64,000 nucleotides of DNA from Diadema setosum (taxonomy: Eukaryota > Echinodermata > Echinoidea > Diadematoida > Diadematidae): NCBI RefSeq assembly GCF_964275005.1, contig NC_092701.1, positions 34,848,520-34,912,519 on the forward strand, in the 5' to 3' direction. Made by a program: the position numbers and the translations under genes. Under the pieces are notes generated by a model. The model searched no databases and was not told where the DNA came from. It saw nothing but the letters and a program-made list of their open reading frames with translations. Below are positions 47,001 through 57,866 of this stretch, piece by piece. Within the stretch, counting starts at the first letter, position 1. The number at the start of each line of letters is the position of its first letter.

Positions 47001-47111
47001 ATTTGCTCAATTTCCGCATTAATCATCTTCTTGCTTAAGAGGAAATTGAAATCAGTTCTGATAAACGATCGATTTAAAAGTGTTTGCATGTCATATCATG
47101 CTCCATTATGT

Positions 47112-48260
47112 TCAATCTGCGTCATAAACAATTTCATTTATGGTTTGTGTTGACGATTTCATCGTGATGGAATTGACAGTGTCCTCCCGTCTTGCACTTT
47201 TGCGATAGAATGTTTTCTTCAGCGCGCGACGGTAACGGGCATTGGTAGCGCCGTAAATGTAGGGATTGTTTGCAGAATTTATGTACAGGAGAGTCTGAAA
47301 GATGGGGAAATAAGGATTTACTTTGTCGCTGAAAGCGAAGTAAGTATCGTCACCGATCATCCCAGCGACCACGAGGGCGAGAGTTACCACGTGGTACGGG
47401 GAGTACAGGAGGAAAAATAGAACACCTGTGATGACGAGCATTCGTGTCACGGCGTTTCGCTCCTTGGTGTAGCGATACCGATCTGTGTGGAGCGCCGCTT
47501 CGGTCTTAATGCGAGCCGTCAGGCTCCAGATGATGAGTGCGTAGAGAATCGAGTTGACGATCAGGGCGAGGAAAAACGGAATCAACTGGAGTGCATTAGC
47601 AATATCCACCCACGTGAGCGAAACGGCTCGACATTGGCCATACAAAGTCGGAAAATCTTCGTAAGCAGGATCATCGGGGTATACTAGGCAGTAAAAGATC
47701 ATATCTAAATGTCCTGGAATGAGCAAAGCCGCGAGCACACAGCTGAGGAGCCAGGTAGCGAAGACAATTCTCCTTGTCCTTCCCCAGGTTGCGATCCGTC
47801 GATGCCAGAACGGCTTACAAATGGCATAATACCGCTCGATCGTCACCGCAGTAATAAGCAGGACTGAGGCGTTGTATGCGAAGTCGACGACGAAGGAGAT
47901 CGTTGAGCACCCAATAGAACCTTTAGGCGTGTGATCGTTTCCCAGCGGCGAGGCATGAAAACGCCAGAGCTTCTCGCCTACCCCGACCGTCATGTAGATC
48001 AAGTCTGCCACAGCGAGGTTGACAAGGTAAAAGTTTGTGATCGTCCGTATGGACGGGACACGCGCCACGACGATGAGAAAGAGAATGTTACCGAAAAGGC
48101 CGATGGCCAGAACGCAAGGGAGCACGTAGGCTTTGATGACCACTTCCACATCATCCGGAAGGAGACCTTTAGCTTCCTCTTTCGACAGATTCACCATCGT
48201 GTGCCCGTCTGCCAAACAAAGTTCAATCGCATCGAGCTCTTGTGCCGTGGAGTATTCCAT
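47112..48260 (-). CDS. Class A (rhodopsin-type) G protein-coupled receptor, peptide-receptor-like, paralogue 2
   Basis: 382 residues in one exon from the ATG at 48260 (A at -3, G at +4). The frame extends upstream only to a non-ATG codon, and a strong acceptor (tttttcttcatcag) lies 8 bases before the ATG, so a 5' UTR intron is likely. N-glycosylation site Asn24. Asp86 in helix 2, Cys118, ERY at 142-144, Trp170, loop 2 Cys191 and Cys210, helix 6 SPYHVV. Canonical NPYIY at 332-336. The cytoplasmic tail is rich in Arg/Lys then Ser/Thr, suited to kinase phosphorylation. Same strand as, and roughly two-thirds identical to, the receptor at 39980, 6 kb away: a tandem duplication. Peptide-receptor-like by overall pattern; ligand unknown. 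Confidence 0.9.
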   Translation of the reverse strand: MEYSTAQELDAIELCLADGHTMVNLSKEEAKGLLPDDVEVVIKAYVLPCVLAIGLFGNILFLIVVARVPSIRTITNFYLVNLAVADLIYMTVGVGEKLWRFHASPLGNDHTPKGSIGCSTISFVVDFAYNASVLLITAVTIERYYAICKPFWHRRIATWGRTRRIVFATWLLSCVLAALLIPGHLDMIFYCLVYPDDPAYEDFPTLYGQCRAVSLTWVDIANALQLIPFFLALIVNSILYALIIWSLTARIKTEAALHTDRYRYTKERNAVTRMLVITGVLFFLLYSPYHVVTLALVVAGMIGDDTYFAFSDKVNPYFPIFQTLLYINSANNPYIYGATNARYRRALKKTFYRKSARREDTVNSITMKSSTQTINEIVYDAD

Positions 48261-49289
48261 GATGCCAACTGATGAAGAAAAACGCTGTTTTACGTCAACG
48301 ATTAAAACAATGCAGGAAACTTTAGTCAAAGAGCTTTTTAATTAGGACTGTATTTACCTCTTCAAAATACTAAGAGCAGCCTATTACTATAATCTGTGGA
48401 AGTCTGCTGGAAAACAGACGTAACACACACGCGCATAAAAAAACTATTGGTTTCTCGTCATGCCTTTCAAGAAGCTAGAGTGAAAATGCAGATTGACGAA
48501 AGTATGAAACAGAGCTCAGTAGAGGACGCGCGATTCATTTTCTCTCAAAACTCATTCTTAATCTAGTTCAGCTGGGTGGTACACTATCTACATAAACATT
48601 CAGCAAGCAAGGCAGATGATTACGCGATGCTGTCGTCATCTTTGGAACGTCGAATTACTGCACATCTCAATATGATTCGCTGTGTAGTTGAGCAAAAAAG
48701 TTTTGACCGCTATGCCGGAGCAGCGAGACCGTTGGGGGTAGCAACGTTCTGCTCACGAATACGCAGCCACGGACCAAGTGGGGGTACATGTATTTTGAGC
48801 TGGACTTGAGATTAAAGAAGTCGCTCTGACAGCGGTTGACATCGATCTAGGATGACGTCACGGTGAGGGAAGCTATTGATGCAGCGAAGACCCGTCACCG
48901 CATTTCAGCAAGTTTGACAATGTCACTGCGTGGCGCGATGAATAGCAAACAGATAAATCGGTTAGAAACGGAAACGACAGTGTACTAAAACATTCAACTC
49001 GGAGAGATTTAACAATCATTTCCTTTTATGCTGTTTGATCATGTAGGTCGATGTACCAACCTCTCTCGAATTGGCCTTTTTATACATTCGCCGGACACAC
49101 GCACGCAAGTATATTGTACCAATTTACACAACTTACTGCTCGCACCAGCGTACGCGCAAACACGCAAAAACTCTAGTACAATATTCTGCGTGTGTGTGTG
49201 TGTGTTTGTTTTTTTTTTTTTTGGGGGGGGGGGGAACAAGAAACTTACGTTGGCGGGAACGCGATTACGCGCGACAAAATCAACACCTA

Positions 49290-49820
49290 CACTGTAAAAA
49301 CATGGGTGTTAGATTTAACACCACGGGTGTTAAATCTAACACCGATCAAACTTCAATAAAGGACCACACCCACAGGAGTTAAAAATGCACTGTGATGGTG
49401 TTGAAAAGTGTTCACCTGACACTTCGTGGTGTTAATTTGACACTGTACCAGGTGTTATTTTGACACTGTACTGGTGTTAATTAAAAAACGACACCACATG
49501 GTGTTGATTTGATACTTGTTGGTGTTAATATCAATGGTTTAACACCCGTCCAGCTTCAATAAGGGACCACACCAGCTGGTGTTACTTTGGTGTAAAATTA
49601 TTTTCACATTTTTTCAAAGATCTAGTATTTCAACGTAAAATTCTTGATCGTCTTGTTTAAATTAAAAATCAACAAGAAGTGCAGTTACTAAGAAACTCTT
49701 CAAAAAACAGTTTAAAATTTGGAAATGACACCCGGGGGTGTTAATTTAACACCATAAATGAGCACCGAAAATTTAACACCAGCTCGGTGTTCACTATTTA
49801 ACACCGGACTTTTTGCAGTG
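49290..49820. mobile_element. TA-flanked foldback element (MITE-like), copy 2
   Basis: 531-bp copy of the element at 7345-7872 in the same orientation, with the same CACTGTAAAAAC...TTTTTGCAGTG ends and TA flanks. By eye only a dozen or so substitutions and a three-base indel separate the two, so they spread recently. It lies 1 kb upstream of the second GPCR. Confidence 0.75.
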
Positions 49821-50269
49821 TATGTTTCTAGCAAAGTGAATTGATCAAAGACTGGACACAAGCGGAAACAACACTATATATAAGAAGTCAATTAGAGAGA
49901 AGAAATATAATCTGACAAGGAGGGCTCTGCTAATAGGTATATTGTTGATTGCTAAATGGCGACTGCGTGCCAAACATCTTCTCCCCCATACTCGCAAAAC
50001 GATAACCACACAAGTTTGATGTTCTCAGTAAAAAAGTTGTCTCTACTCGTTATTACACATAATATCAATACGGTGACACAAAAAAAAAAAAGGAGGGGGG
50101 AGAAAACCTGATTGATGATATGCCGCTAAGTTTACTAAAATGCATTGATTAGATATGTTTCAATCCATGATAGCGTCGATTTAATGGCAGTGCTGATACT
50201 GAGAAAATGCTGCTAAGCGAAGATCATTTTGTCTATACTAATACAATGTATAGCAACATGATGAATATA

Positions 50270-50352
50270 TGTATGTATGGTGATTGTATGTATGTATGTA
50301 TATATGTATACATACATACATACATACATACATACATACATACATGTATATG
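50270..50352. repeat. TATG/CATA tetranucleotide palindrome
   Basis: TATG units on the left meet CATA units on the right, so about 80 bp can fold into a hairpin. Confidence 0.8.
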
Positions 50353-50595
50353 AAAAGTATTAGTTTTCTTCTATTCAAGTTTATCAGTCTTGTAATACTT
50401 ATTGATAAAACAAGTAATCATCGTTTAATTTCTACAACGTTTCCAAAGATCATAGTAGGGCAAGGTCTCAGTGATTGAAGTTTCTTCTCTCCCTCTCAGT
50501 CTTTCTCTTTCTCCTACTGAATCCAGAAAACGGAGGTGTGTTTTTACTATGCACATATCTTGCCCCGATGTAGGCAAAGCTATCAGTTACACACA

Positions 50596-51162
50596 TTAAA
50601 GGACAAGTTCACCTTCATAGACATGTGGGTTGAGTGAATGCAGCAATATTAGTAGAACACATCAGTGAGAGTTTGAGCAAAATCGGACAATCCGTTAAAA
50701 AGTTATGAATTTTTCAAGTTTCTGCTCAGTCACAGCTTGATGAAAAGACTACTATAGCTTGTGATGTCACATGAGTACAACGATGTAAAGAAAGAATAAA
50801 GAAAATTCAACATATTTCAATTTTTCTCGCATAACAAAAGAACACTCGACTTCTCTCTTTCAGAAAGCAGGGGGAATAATATTACCCTTAACATACGTCA
50901 GTAGCAAGTCGAAGAAATGTGCACTTTATTCAAAAAGTAAAGTTTTGTGAAATTCTCTTTTTATTTTCCTTATATAGTTGTACGCATGTGACATCATACA
51001 CTGTAGTAGTCTTCTCTTCTAGAAGTGACTGCGCAGATACTTAAAATATTCGTAACTTTTGAACGGATTGTCCAATTTTCCTCAAACTTTCACTGATGTG
51101 TTCTACTAATAGTGCTGCATTCTCTCAATCCTTATGTATATGAAGGTGGACTTGTCCTTTAA
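50596..51162. mobile_element. TTAA-flanked foldback, family K, copy 2
   Basis: 567 bp from TTAAAGGACAAGTTCACC to GGACTTGTCCTTTAA, arms of about 200 bp around a unique centre. Shares GTAGAACACATCAGTGAGAG-type arms with the copies at 19147 and 57090. Confidence 0.7.
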
Positions 51163-53771
51163 AGGATATGTTTATCTACGGTTTTCACTCAGCATGATAG
51201 TATAAATGACCTTTTAGAAGAGCTTGAACGAACCTTAGCGCTTGAAATGAAAAGCAGGGTTTGGACACAATGGCGATGACGTGTGCAAATCAATACACAG
51301 GGCGTATGGTTTTATATTTTCTTCATGATAAATAGAAACTGATACTTTTGATAAAAGGTCTATCCCGAGGTGGTAATATAGGATTACACCACCTTTTCAA
51401 AATGTGAAAAGTCTAGTATAGCTGAAAATATTAACAGCTCTCACTACCGTGACACATTGTATCATCTCACTTACCCCGCTATAAGCCTGTGATCTGCCAT
51501 TCATTTTGATTTCATTGATGTATACTTTGTCTAACTTGTCAAAATACTTTTTTCCATCTCTTCCTGAGTCTATAAGATCGATGTGCCTTTTGAACTTCCT
51601 CTTCTCTCAAATCCATATGTTATGGTCATTTTATGAGCGATAGTCAATTGTCTTTTTTTTTTCTCTCTCTCTCTCTCTCTAGTCAGTGCTAGTAATTTCA
51701 CATCATTATTTTGTTCATGAAATTAATATCTGCTTGTTAAGAAAGTGTGCGATTGCAATTAATGATGATTATTATTTCAAGAAGCATAATAATGATCAAG
51801 ATTATGATGATAACTCGAAGATAACTACAAAGACAACGTGATCAGGATGGCAGTGGTTTTAAATGATATATTGGCGCACTCTTTCCTTACGTACTATTAC
51901 TTTCCCTGGATGTTAGTATATGGTGTATGAAGTAATAATCGGGCACACTTCATACCTTAGAGAAAAGGTGAGAGTTAGGGCTGTTAAGTTATTCTTCCAC
52001 AAGCGCTTAAGGTGTTATGACTGTTTCCCATTAGCTCTTTCATGAAGCTCCGTTGTATACAGTTCCTTGTCTATGGCTCCGTTGTCTACGGCTGCGTTGC
52101 TACGGCCGAAGCGGTTGCATAACAACAGGTTATGCACAATTAATTTTTTTTTTTTTTTTTTTTTTTTACTTACAAGCTTTCAGACTGGACTCTTTCCAGA
52201 TTGAGTAATTTCTATTAAGCGTTTGAATCGAAGGCGGTTGAGTAAACAAAATGCAGCTGATATTTGTGATTCTTTTTATTTAATCCTCTTTCTCTCTCTT
52301 TATTTGTCTCTATGTTTTTGTGTCTGTATGTTTTCGTGTGTCTGTGTTATTGAGACGGGCCTTAGTATTGTTCGCTACCATAAATTCTCTTCGTTTCCCC
52401 AGTCCCCCTGAACAAACCGTCATAGCTTTTAATTACCCGTCGCCATGATTTATAACAAGCAGAGCAAATATTATCAGAATCCAACATGGCCGAGGATTTG
52501 TGACGCATGTTTGTTTTGCCCGAGATTATACAATAACATTCTATTGCTACATGAATATACTTGCCTTTTGTTCAGCTTAAATCGGAATAGTTGTGCAGTT
52601 CTGATTTTAAAGAATATTATCTTTCTCATCATCACCTGTATAGTTTTGTCCCATTTACACATTAATTAAAAATTTTCGAAGTTATTCGTATTTCCTTTTT
52701 TTTTTCAGTGGTAGCTCTGGTGGATGTTCATGAACATGTGTGGGTTTTTTTTAACATTACAGTCTTCATAGCGACAAGACAATCAATTTCGTAGCAACAT
52801 ACATGCAGGTTTTGACAATGGATATAAAGCAAAATCGATCCTTTGGCAAATATTTTGGTGTCTGTGTGGATATAACGATTCCTTCATAGGCTCTTTTAGT
52901 GGTGCATCTCTGGGTTCAATTAGTTGATTGATTTTGCAATGGATGGACGCTCCTGTATACAGTGAGCTGTTTGATCCAGAAATAACAGTTAATGCTGTCA
53001 GTGAAATAAAACAGCAGTTGACTTCTTTTTTTCTCTCACGTGATTGACTATTGTAAAGGTCCTAGTAATTAAAGTATACGTGAAACATCGACTCTCAAAA
53101 AAAAAAAATCAGGTTGGAAATCTCCATGTAATCCATAGGGGACGAGCAAACCTCGTGTCTGTTTGTGGAATTATTTATGTTAGAGCAAAGGGTGCGTGAA
53201 AAGAAGTGTGGTCATAGGGACACCACTGAATTATTTGATAGTCCTTCAAACATCTGGATATTCCGGGCACGTTCCACAAACTTGGAGTATTTGTGCTCAC
53301 ACTGACCTGTCCTATCCTTGCACACGGCAAGTAATAGCAATCACGTCAATGTCAAATTGTTGATCACGCTCTCCATCGGTCGCCGGTGAATGTTGGCGCC
53401 ATTTCTTGTGACGTCACATACACTGATTTCGACGTGACAGAACAAAGATGCCTCTACGCAATAGCAGCATGATGAAAATAGACACACTGCATCAAACACT
53501 AGTAGGTGACCTACATGTACCATATACATCAGAAACATTGTATGTGTATAGTCATGATAGTTTATCTGAACGACAGGCATTCCAGATTTAAAAGGAACGT
53601 TCACATTAGTTCACTCTCTCACTTAATGCTATTGAGTTCCTCACGCACACACAAATGGTTAAGACCGCCTCCCTGGTTAAGACAGCCAAGTTATCTTGAA
53701 AGCCGACTTATTGTCGTCTTGAGGGAGGAGGGGTATCGGGGCTCAGAATGCTTTCGGGTATGCCATCAAAC

Positions 53772-56700
53772 ATGGGCGTAAATCCCGGGGGGGGGGGGGG
53801 ATGGGGGGGATATATCCCCCCCTGAAATGGAGGAGGGGGGGATGGCCTGTACAATCATCCCCCCCTGAATTTTGAGGGGAAAAATGGAGGAAGCAGAAAT
53901 GTGATTGTATCAATTTTGGCATATTGCATGACGTTTGTACGCCGGCCTTCAGACAGGTAACAGAGCTGAACAGTATTCTATCTTGTAGGAAAATGTATGT
54001 AATTTTCTCAAGCGCTCGCTCGCTTCGCTCGCTCGCGAAGAAAGTAACATCGACATACACTGTAAGGTATGGCTCAGGCGTTGACAACGTCAAATAGTAT
54101 AGGTCTACATGTAAACATGCTATATGACGCGAGTAACTGGGGACCATCTGCAAAATATGTACGAAAACATACAAACAAACAATAACAACAACTTTTATCG
54201 CCATAATTGAATCCCCTCCATTTCCTGAATCATTCCTGAGAAACGACGATGACTGATGACTCAGTCAGGATACATCTATGGGCATACCCAGGGAAGATCA
54301 GGGACGTCGAATCTATGGGGGGCAAAGGGGCATTTGCCCCGCCCCAAAGGAAGTGTTGAGACAGACAAATCATTTATCCCCCAAGCAATTCCCGAGATGA
54401 GGACAAATCTCGAACTTTCTTAATGGAAAATTGTCCAAATATCGCCAGAACTATGCACCAGATCGTTGTATTGCAATCATGAACATGCAAAAGGTCCGCT
54501 ATACAGGATAAGGGATAAACTTTGTACACTTTTGACATAGACGTATATTCCCTAATTTATCAAAGAGTGTGCAGCAGATCTTTCACTTAACAAAAGCAAC
54601 CTAATATGTATAGAGGCGTCGATGGGGGGGGGGGATGGTTCTCAAATAAAAGTGGGACAAAGAAAAGCTTTTGGAGTGTAAAATGTTAAAATTTTAAAGC
54701 TGGCTCGCTCCGCTCGCTCGCATTAACCGCTATGCCATTCTCCTGATGTTGCTGCCAGTGATTGACAGGAGGTGCACCCGGTGCGCCCCCCTTAATTTCC
54801 AAAACGAAAATATAGCTACAAACGACAGTTTTTAGGACTGGAAAATGTCAAAATTTTCAAGCTCACTCGCTTCGCTCGCTAGCATTTTATCAGTATGCCA
54901 TTCTCCTGATGTTGCTGCCAGTAATTGCCGGCAGTTGCGCCCGGTGTGCCCCCTTAATTTCCAAAGCGAAAAAATACAGCCACAAATGGCAGTCTTTGGA
55001 CTGTAAAATGTCAAAATTTTCAAGCTCGCTCGCTCCGCTCGCTCGCATTTAACCGCTATGCCATTCTCCTGATGTTGCTGCCAGTAATTGCCGGCAGTTG
55101 CACTCGGTTTGCCCCCTAAATTTCCGAAGCGAAAAAGTATAGCTACAAACAGCAGTTTTTAGACTGTAAAATGTCAAAATTTTCAAGCTCGCTCGCTCCG
55201 CTCGCTCGCATTTAATCGCTATGCCATTCTCCTGATGTTGCTGCCAGTGATTGTGAGCAGGTGCGCCCCCCTTAATTTCCAAAGCGAAAAATATAGCTAC
55301 AAACGGCAGTTTGGGGACTGTCAAATGTCAAATTTTTGAAGCTCGCTCGCTTCGCTCGCTCGCATTTAATTATTGTTCCATTCTCCTGATGTTGCTGCCA
55401 GTATAATTGCCAGCAGTTTTCGCCCGGTGCGCCCCCTTAATTTCTAAAGCGAAAAATATAGCTACAAACGGCAGTTTTGGGACTGTCAAATGTCAAAATT
55501 TTGAAGCTCGCTTGCATTTAATCATTATGCCATTCTCCTGATGTTGCTGCCAGTAATTGCCAACAGTTTTTGCCCGGTGCCCCCCCCCCCCCTTAATTTC
55601 CAAAGCGAAAAAAATACTAGTACAGCCATAAAGGACATGTGGGACTGTAAAATATCAAAATTTTCAAGCTCACTCGCTTCGCTCGCTCGCATTTAATCGT
55701 TATGCCATTCTGATGTTGCTGCCCGATTGCCGGCAGTTGCGCCCGGTGTGCCCCCATAATTTCCAAAGCGAAAAAATACAGCCACAAACGGCAGTCTTTT
55801 GACTGTAAAATGTCAAAATTTTCAAGCTCGCTCGCCCCGCTCGCTCGCATTTAACTGCTATGCCATTCTCCTGATGTTGCTGCCAGTAATTGCCAGCAGT
55901 TGCGCCTGATGCGGCCCCCCTTAATTTCCAAAGCGAAAAAGTATAGCTACAAACGGCAGTTTTTAGACTGTAAAATGTTAAAATTTTCATGCTCGCTCGC
56001 TCCGCTCGCTCGCATTTAATCGCTATGCCATTCTCCTGATGTTGCTGCCAGTGATTGACGGCAGTTGCGCCTGGTGTGCCCCCCTTAATTTCCAAAGCGA
56101 AGAATATAGCTACAAACGGCAGTTTTTGGACTGAAAAATGTCAAAATTTTCAACGCAAAGAGATTTCACCGTAGGAAGGGGAAACCCCCTACCATACCCT
56201 CCCCCCTCGCTTGATTCGTTCCCTCACATAACCGCTCCTCCTAAGATCAAATCCTGTCTACGCCGATGATAGGCCCCATTATTTAGTAGGCCTTCACAGT
56301 GATGTCGCACAGCAAGAGCTAAAATACCACGATTTTGTCATTCAATAATATATTGTGAATATTTCATTTTCTTATTGTTTTTTTTTTAAAGAAAAGAAAA
56401 CAAAATTTTCACAAGTGAGCACCAGATCGCTGAATTTCAGGTCTGAAAATGCAAAATTTTCCTCGTGTGGGAGAGGGATACCCCGACACCCTTCCCCCGT
56501 TCGGTCGTTCCGCTCCCTCTCACAGATATTTCCAAAAAAAAAAAAAAAAATGTTTTCATACTTTTAAGGTCTGATTTTCCGCCGAAAGTCGTCTGACAAG
56601 CAAAAAAAAAAAAAAAAAAGCAACAAGAACAAAAAGTCTTTATGTTGTTGCTGCCACTTTTCTCCCACTTTATATTTCATGCAAAAGAGTGGGGCATCCG

Positions 56701-56881
56701 ATCCCTGTAAAGTGTGTGAGTGTGGGGGGGGGGGGGGAGGGGGGCACAAAGCTTCTCCCCCCCCCCCCCCCCCCAAAAAAAAAAAAAATAAAAAAAAAAA
56801 GGCTGCGCCGGTCCGGTTATGGGCTTGTAATCGTGGTGATGGTGACCATCCCCCCCACTCCTCAGTATGGATTTACGCCGT
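53772..56881. mobile_element. 3.1-kb non-autonomous DNA element with 11-bp target duplication
   Basis: Left end ATGGGCGTAAATCC and right end GGATTTACGCCGT are imperfect inverted repeats. Immediately outside, TGCCATCAAAC occurs on both sides (53761-53771 and 56882-56892). A duplication of 9-11 bp is typical of Mutator-like (MULE) transposons, so that superfamily is the best guess. No transposase frame is visible; the interior is G/C homopolymer tracts plus a 160-bp minisatellite. Confidence 0.65.
54655..56160. repeat. 160-bp minisatellite array, about nine units
   Basis: Unit 155-164 bp: TGTAAAATGTCAAAATTTTC, then the core GCTCGCTCGCTCCGCTCGCT, TATGCCATTCTCCTGATGTT, GCTGCCAGTAATTGCC, and CTTAATTTCCAAAGCGAAAA. 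Cores lie near 54704, 54863, 55023, 55186, 55341, 55505 (shortened), 55668, 55827 and 55990, with a partial unit at the end. Unit lengths are not multiples of three and indels occur freely, so the minus-strand frames across it are not a repeat protein. Confidence 0.88.
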
Positions 56882-57089
56882 TGCCATCAAACGGAGCACA
56901 GAGTGTTAGAAGCCATTGGGAATCGGGTTATTGTGAAAAGACACAAGACTTGGCAGAAGGAGAAAGTCTTCAGGTGAGATCGGTACCCCATGCGGGTTAA
57001 ACTCAGAGCTCATTATTCTCTTATTCTCTTGTGTGTTTCGTCGAATATTGAACATATATTGTTCTTGTACCACATGAAAACATGACTGC

Positions 57090-57431
57090 GTAAAGGACAA
57101 GTCCACCTTCATATACATGTGGATTGTGTGAATGCAACAATATTAGTAGAACACATTAGTGAAAGTTTGGGGAAAATCGGACAATCCGTTCAAAAGTTAT
57201 GAATTTTTTAAGTATCTGCGCAGTCACTGCTGGATGAGAAGACTACTACAGTGTATGATGTCATATGCGTACAACGATATAAAGAAAATTAACAGAGAAT
57301 TTCACAAAACTTAACTTTTTGTAATAATAATGGCAGGGCCCTCTGGTAGAGCAGTGGTAACACTGAAGAGGCTACCCTGGGTAAATAAGACCTTATCATT
57401 ATTATCGTTATTATTATTATTATTATTATTA

Positions 57432-57515
<84 letters not shown>

Positions 57516-57866
57516 TTTGAATAAAGTGCACATTTCTTCGACTTGTTACTGACATATGTTAAAGGTAATATTATTCCCCCCTGCCTTCTGAAAGAGAGAA
57601 GTCAAGTGTTCTTTTGTTATGCCAGAAAAGTGAATATATATGTTGAATTCTCTTTACCCTTTCTTTATATCGTTGTACACATGTGACATCACAAGCTATA
57701 GTATAGTCTTCTCATCCAGTCTTGAGTGAGTAGAAATTATATTTAAAAAAAATTCATAACTTTTGAACGGATTGTAAGATTTTCCTCAAACTCGCAGTGA
57801 TGTGCTCTACTGATATTGCTGCATTCACTCAATCCACTTGTCTATGAAGGTGAACTTGTCCTTTAA
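57090..57866. mobile_element. TTAA-type foldback, family K, copy 3, with nested insertion
   Basis: AAAGGACAAGTCCACC at the left, AACTTGTCCTTTAA at the right, arms as in the 50596 copy, but with the centre in the opposite orientation. Longer by about 200 bp because a short retroelement (57322-57514) sits in its centre. The left TTAA has become GTAA. Confidence 0.7.
57322..57514 (+). mobile_element. Short SINE-like insertion with ATT tail
   Basis: The head GGCAGGGCCCTCTGGTAGAG and CAGTGGTAACACTGAAGAGG resembles a Pol III A-box region (TGGTAGAGCAGTGG). It is followed by TACCCTGGGTAAATAAGACC and a tail of about 35 ATT units. TTTTG is repeated on both sides (57317-57321 and 57515-57519). The uninterrupted target is seen in the 50596 copy, so the insertion point is well defined. 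Confidence 0.7.

Larger units (their letters stand above)
41120..47111. other. Spacer between the two tandem GPCR genes
   Basis: 6 kb. Expected to hold the 5' UTR exon and promoter of the first receptor, not located. Contains a hAT-like MITE (42684-42831), an AC tract (43311-43410), G-runs (43530-43565) and an ATTTC pentanucleotide array (43991-44032). No third receptor copy or fragment was seen. Confidence 0.55.
48261..53760. other. Upstream region of GPCR 2 and spacer
   Basis: No gene recognised. Contains a TA-flanked foldback (49290-49820), a CATA/TATG palindromic tract (50270-50352), a family K foldback (50596-51162) and T-runs near 52140. Promoter elements of GPCR 2 could not be assigned. 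Confidence 0.5.

Noticed and set aside
48261-48329. Upstream extension of GPCR 2 by 23 codons
   Set aside because: It has no ATG start and contains a strong splice acceptor 8 bases before the ATG at 48260.
48850-48860. CRE-like TGACGTCA upstream of GPCR 2
   Set aside because: The same octamer also occurs near 9123 and 53408; about one occurrence is expected by chance in 64 kb and position is not near a known start site.
54832-56095. Overlapping minus-strand frames repeating KILTFYS...CGCIFSLWKL
   Set aside because: They are the minisatellite read in changing frames; unit lengths are not multiples of three.
56689-57000. Frame QSVRSHWESGYCEKTQDLAE before a GT donor-like site
   Set aside because: Most of the frame lies over C and A homopolymers inside the 3.1-kb element; the short remainder outside it has no family match.
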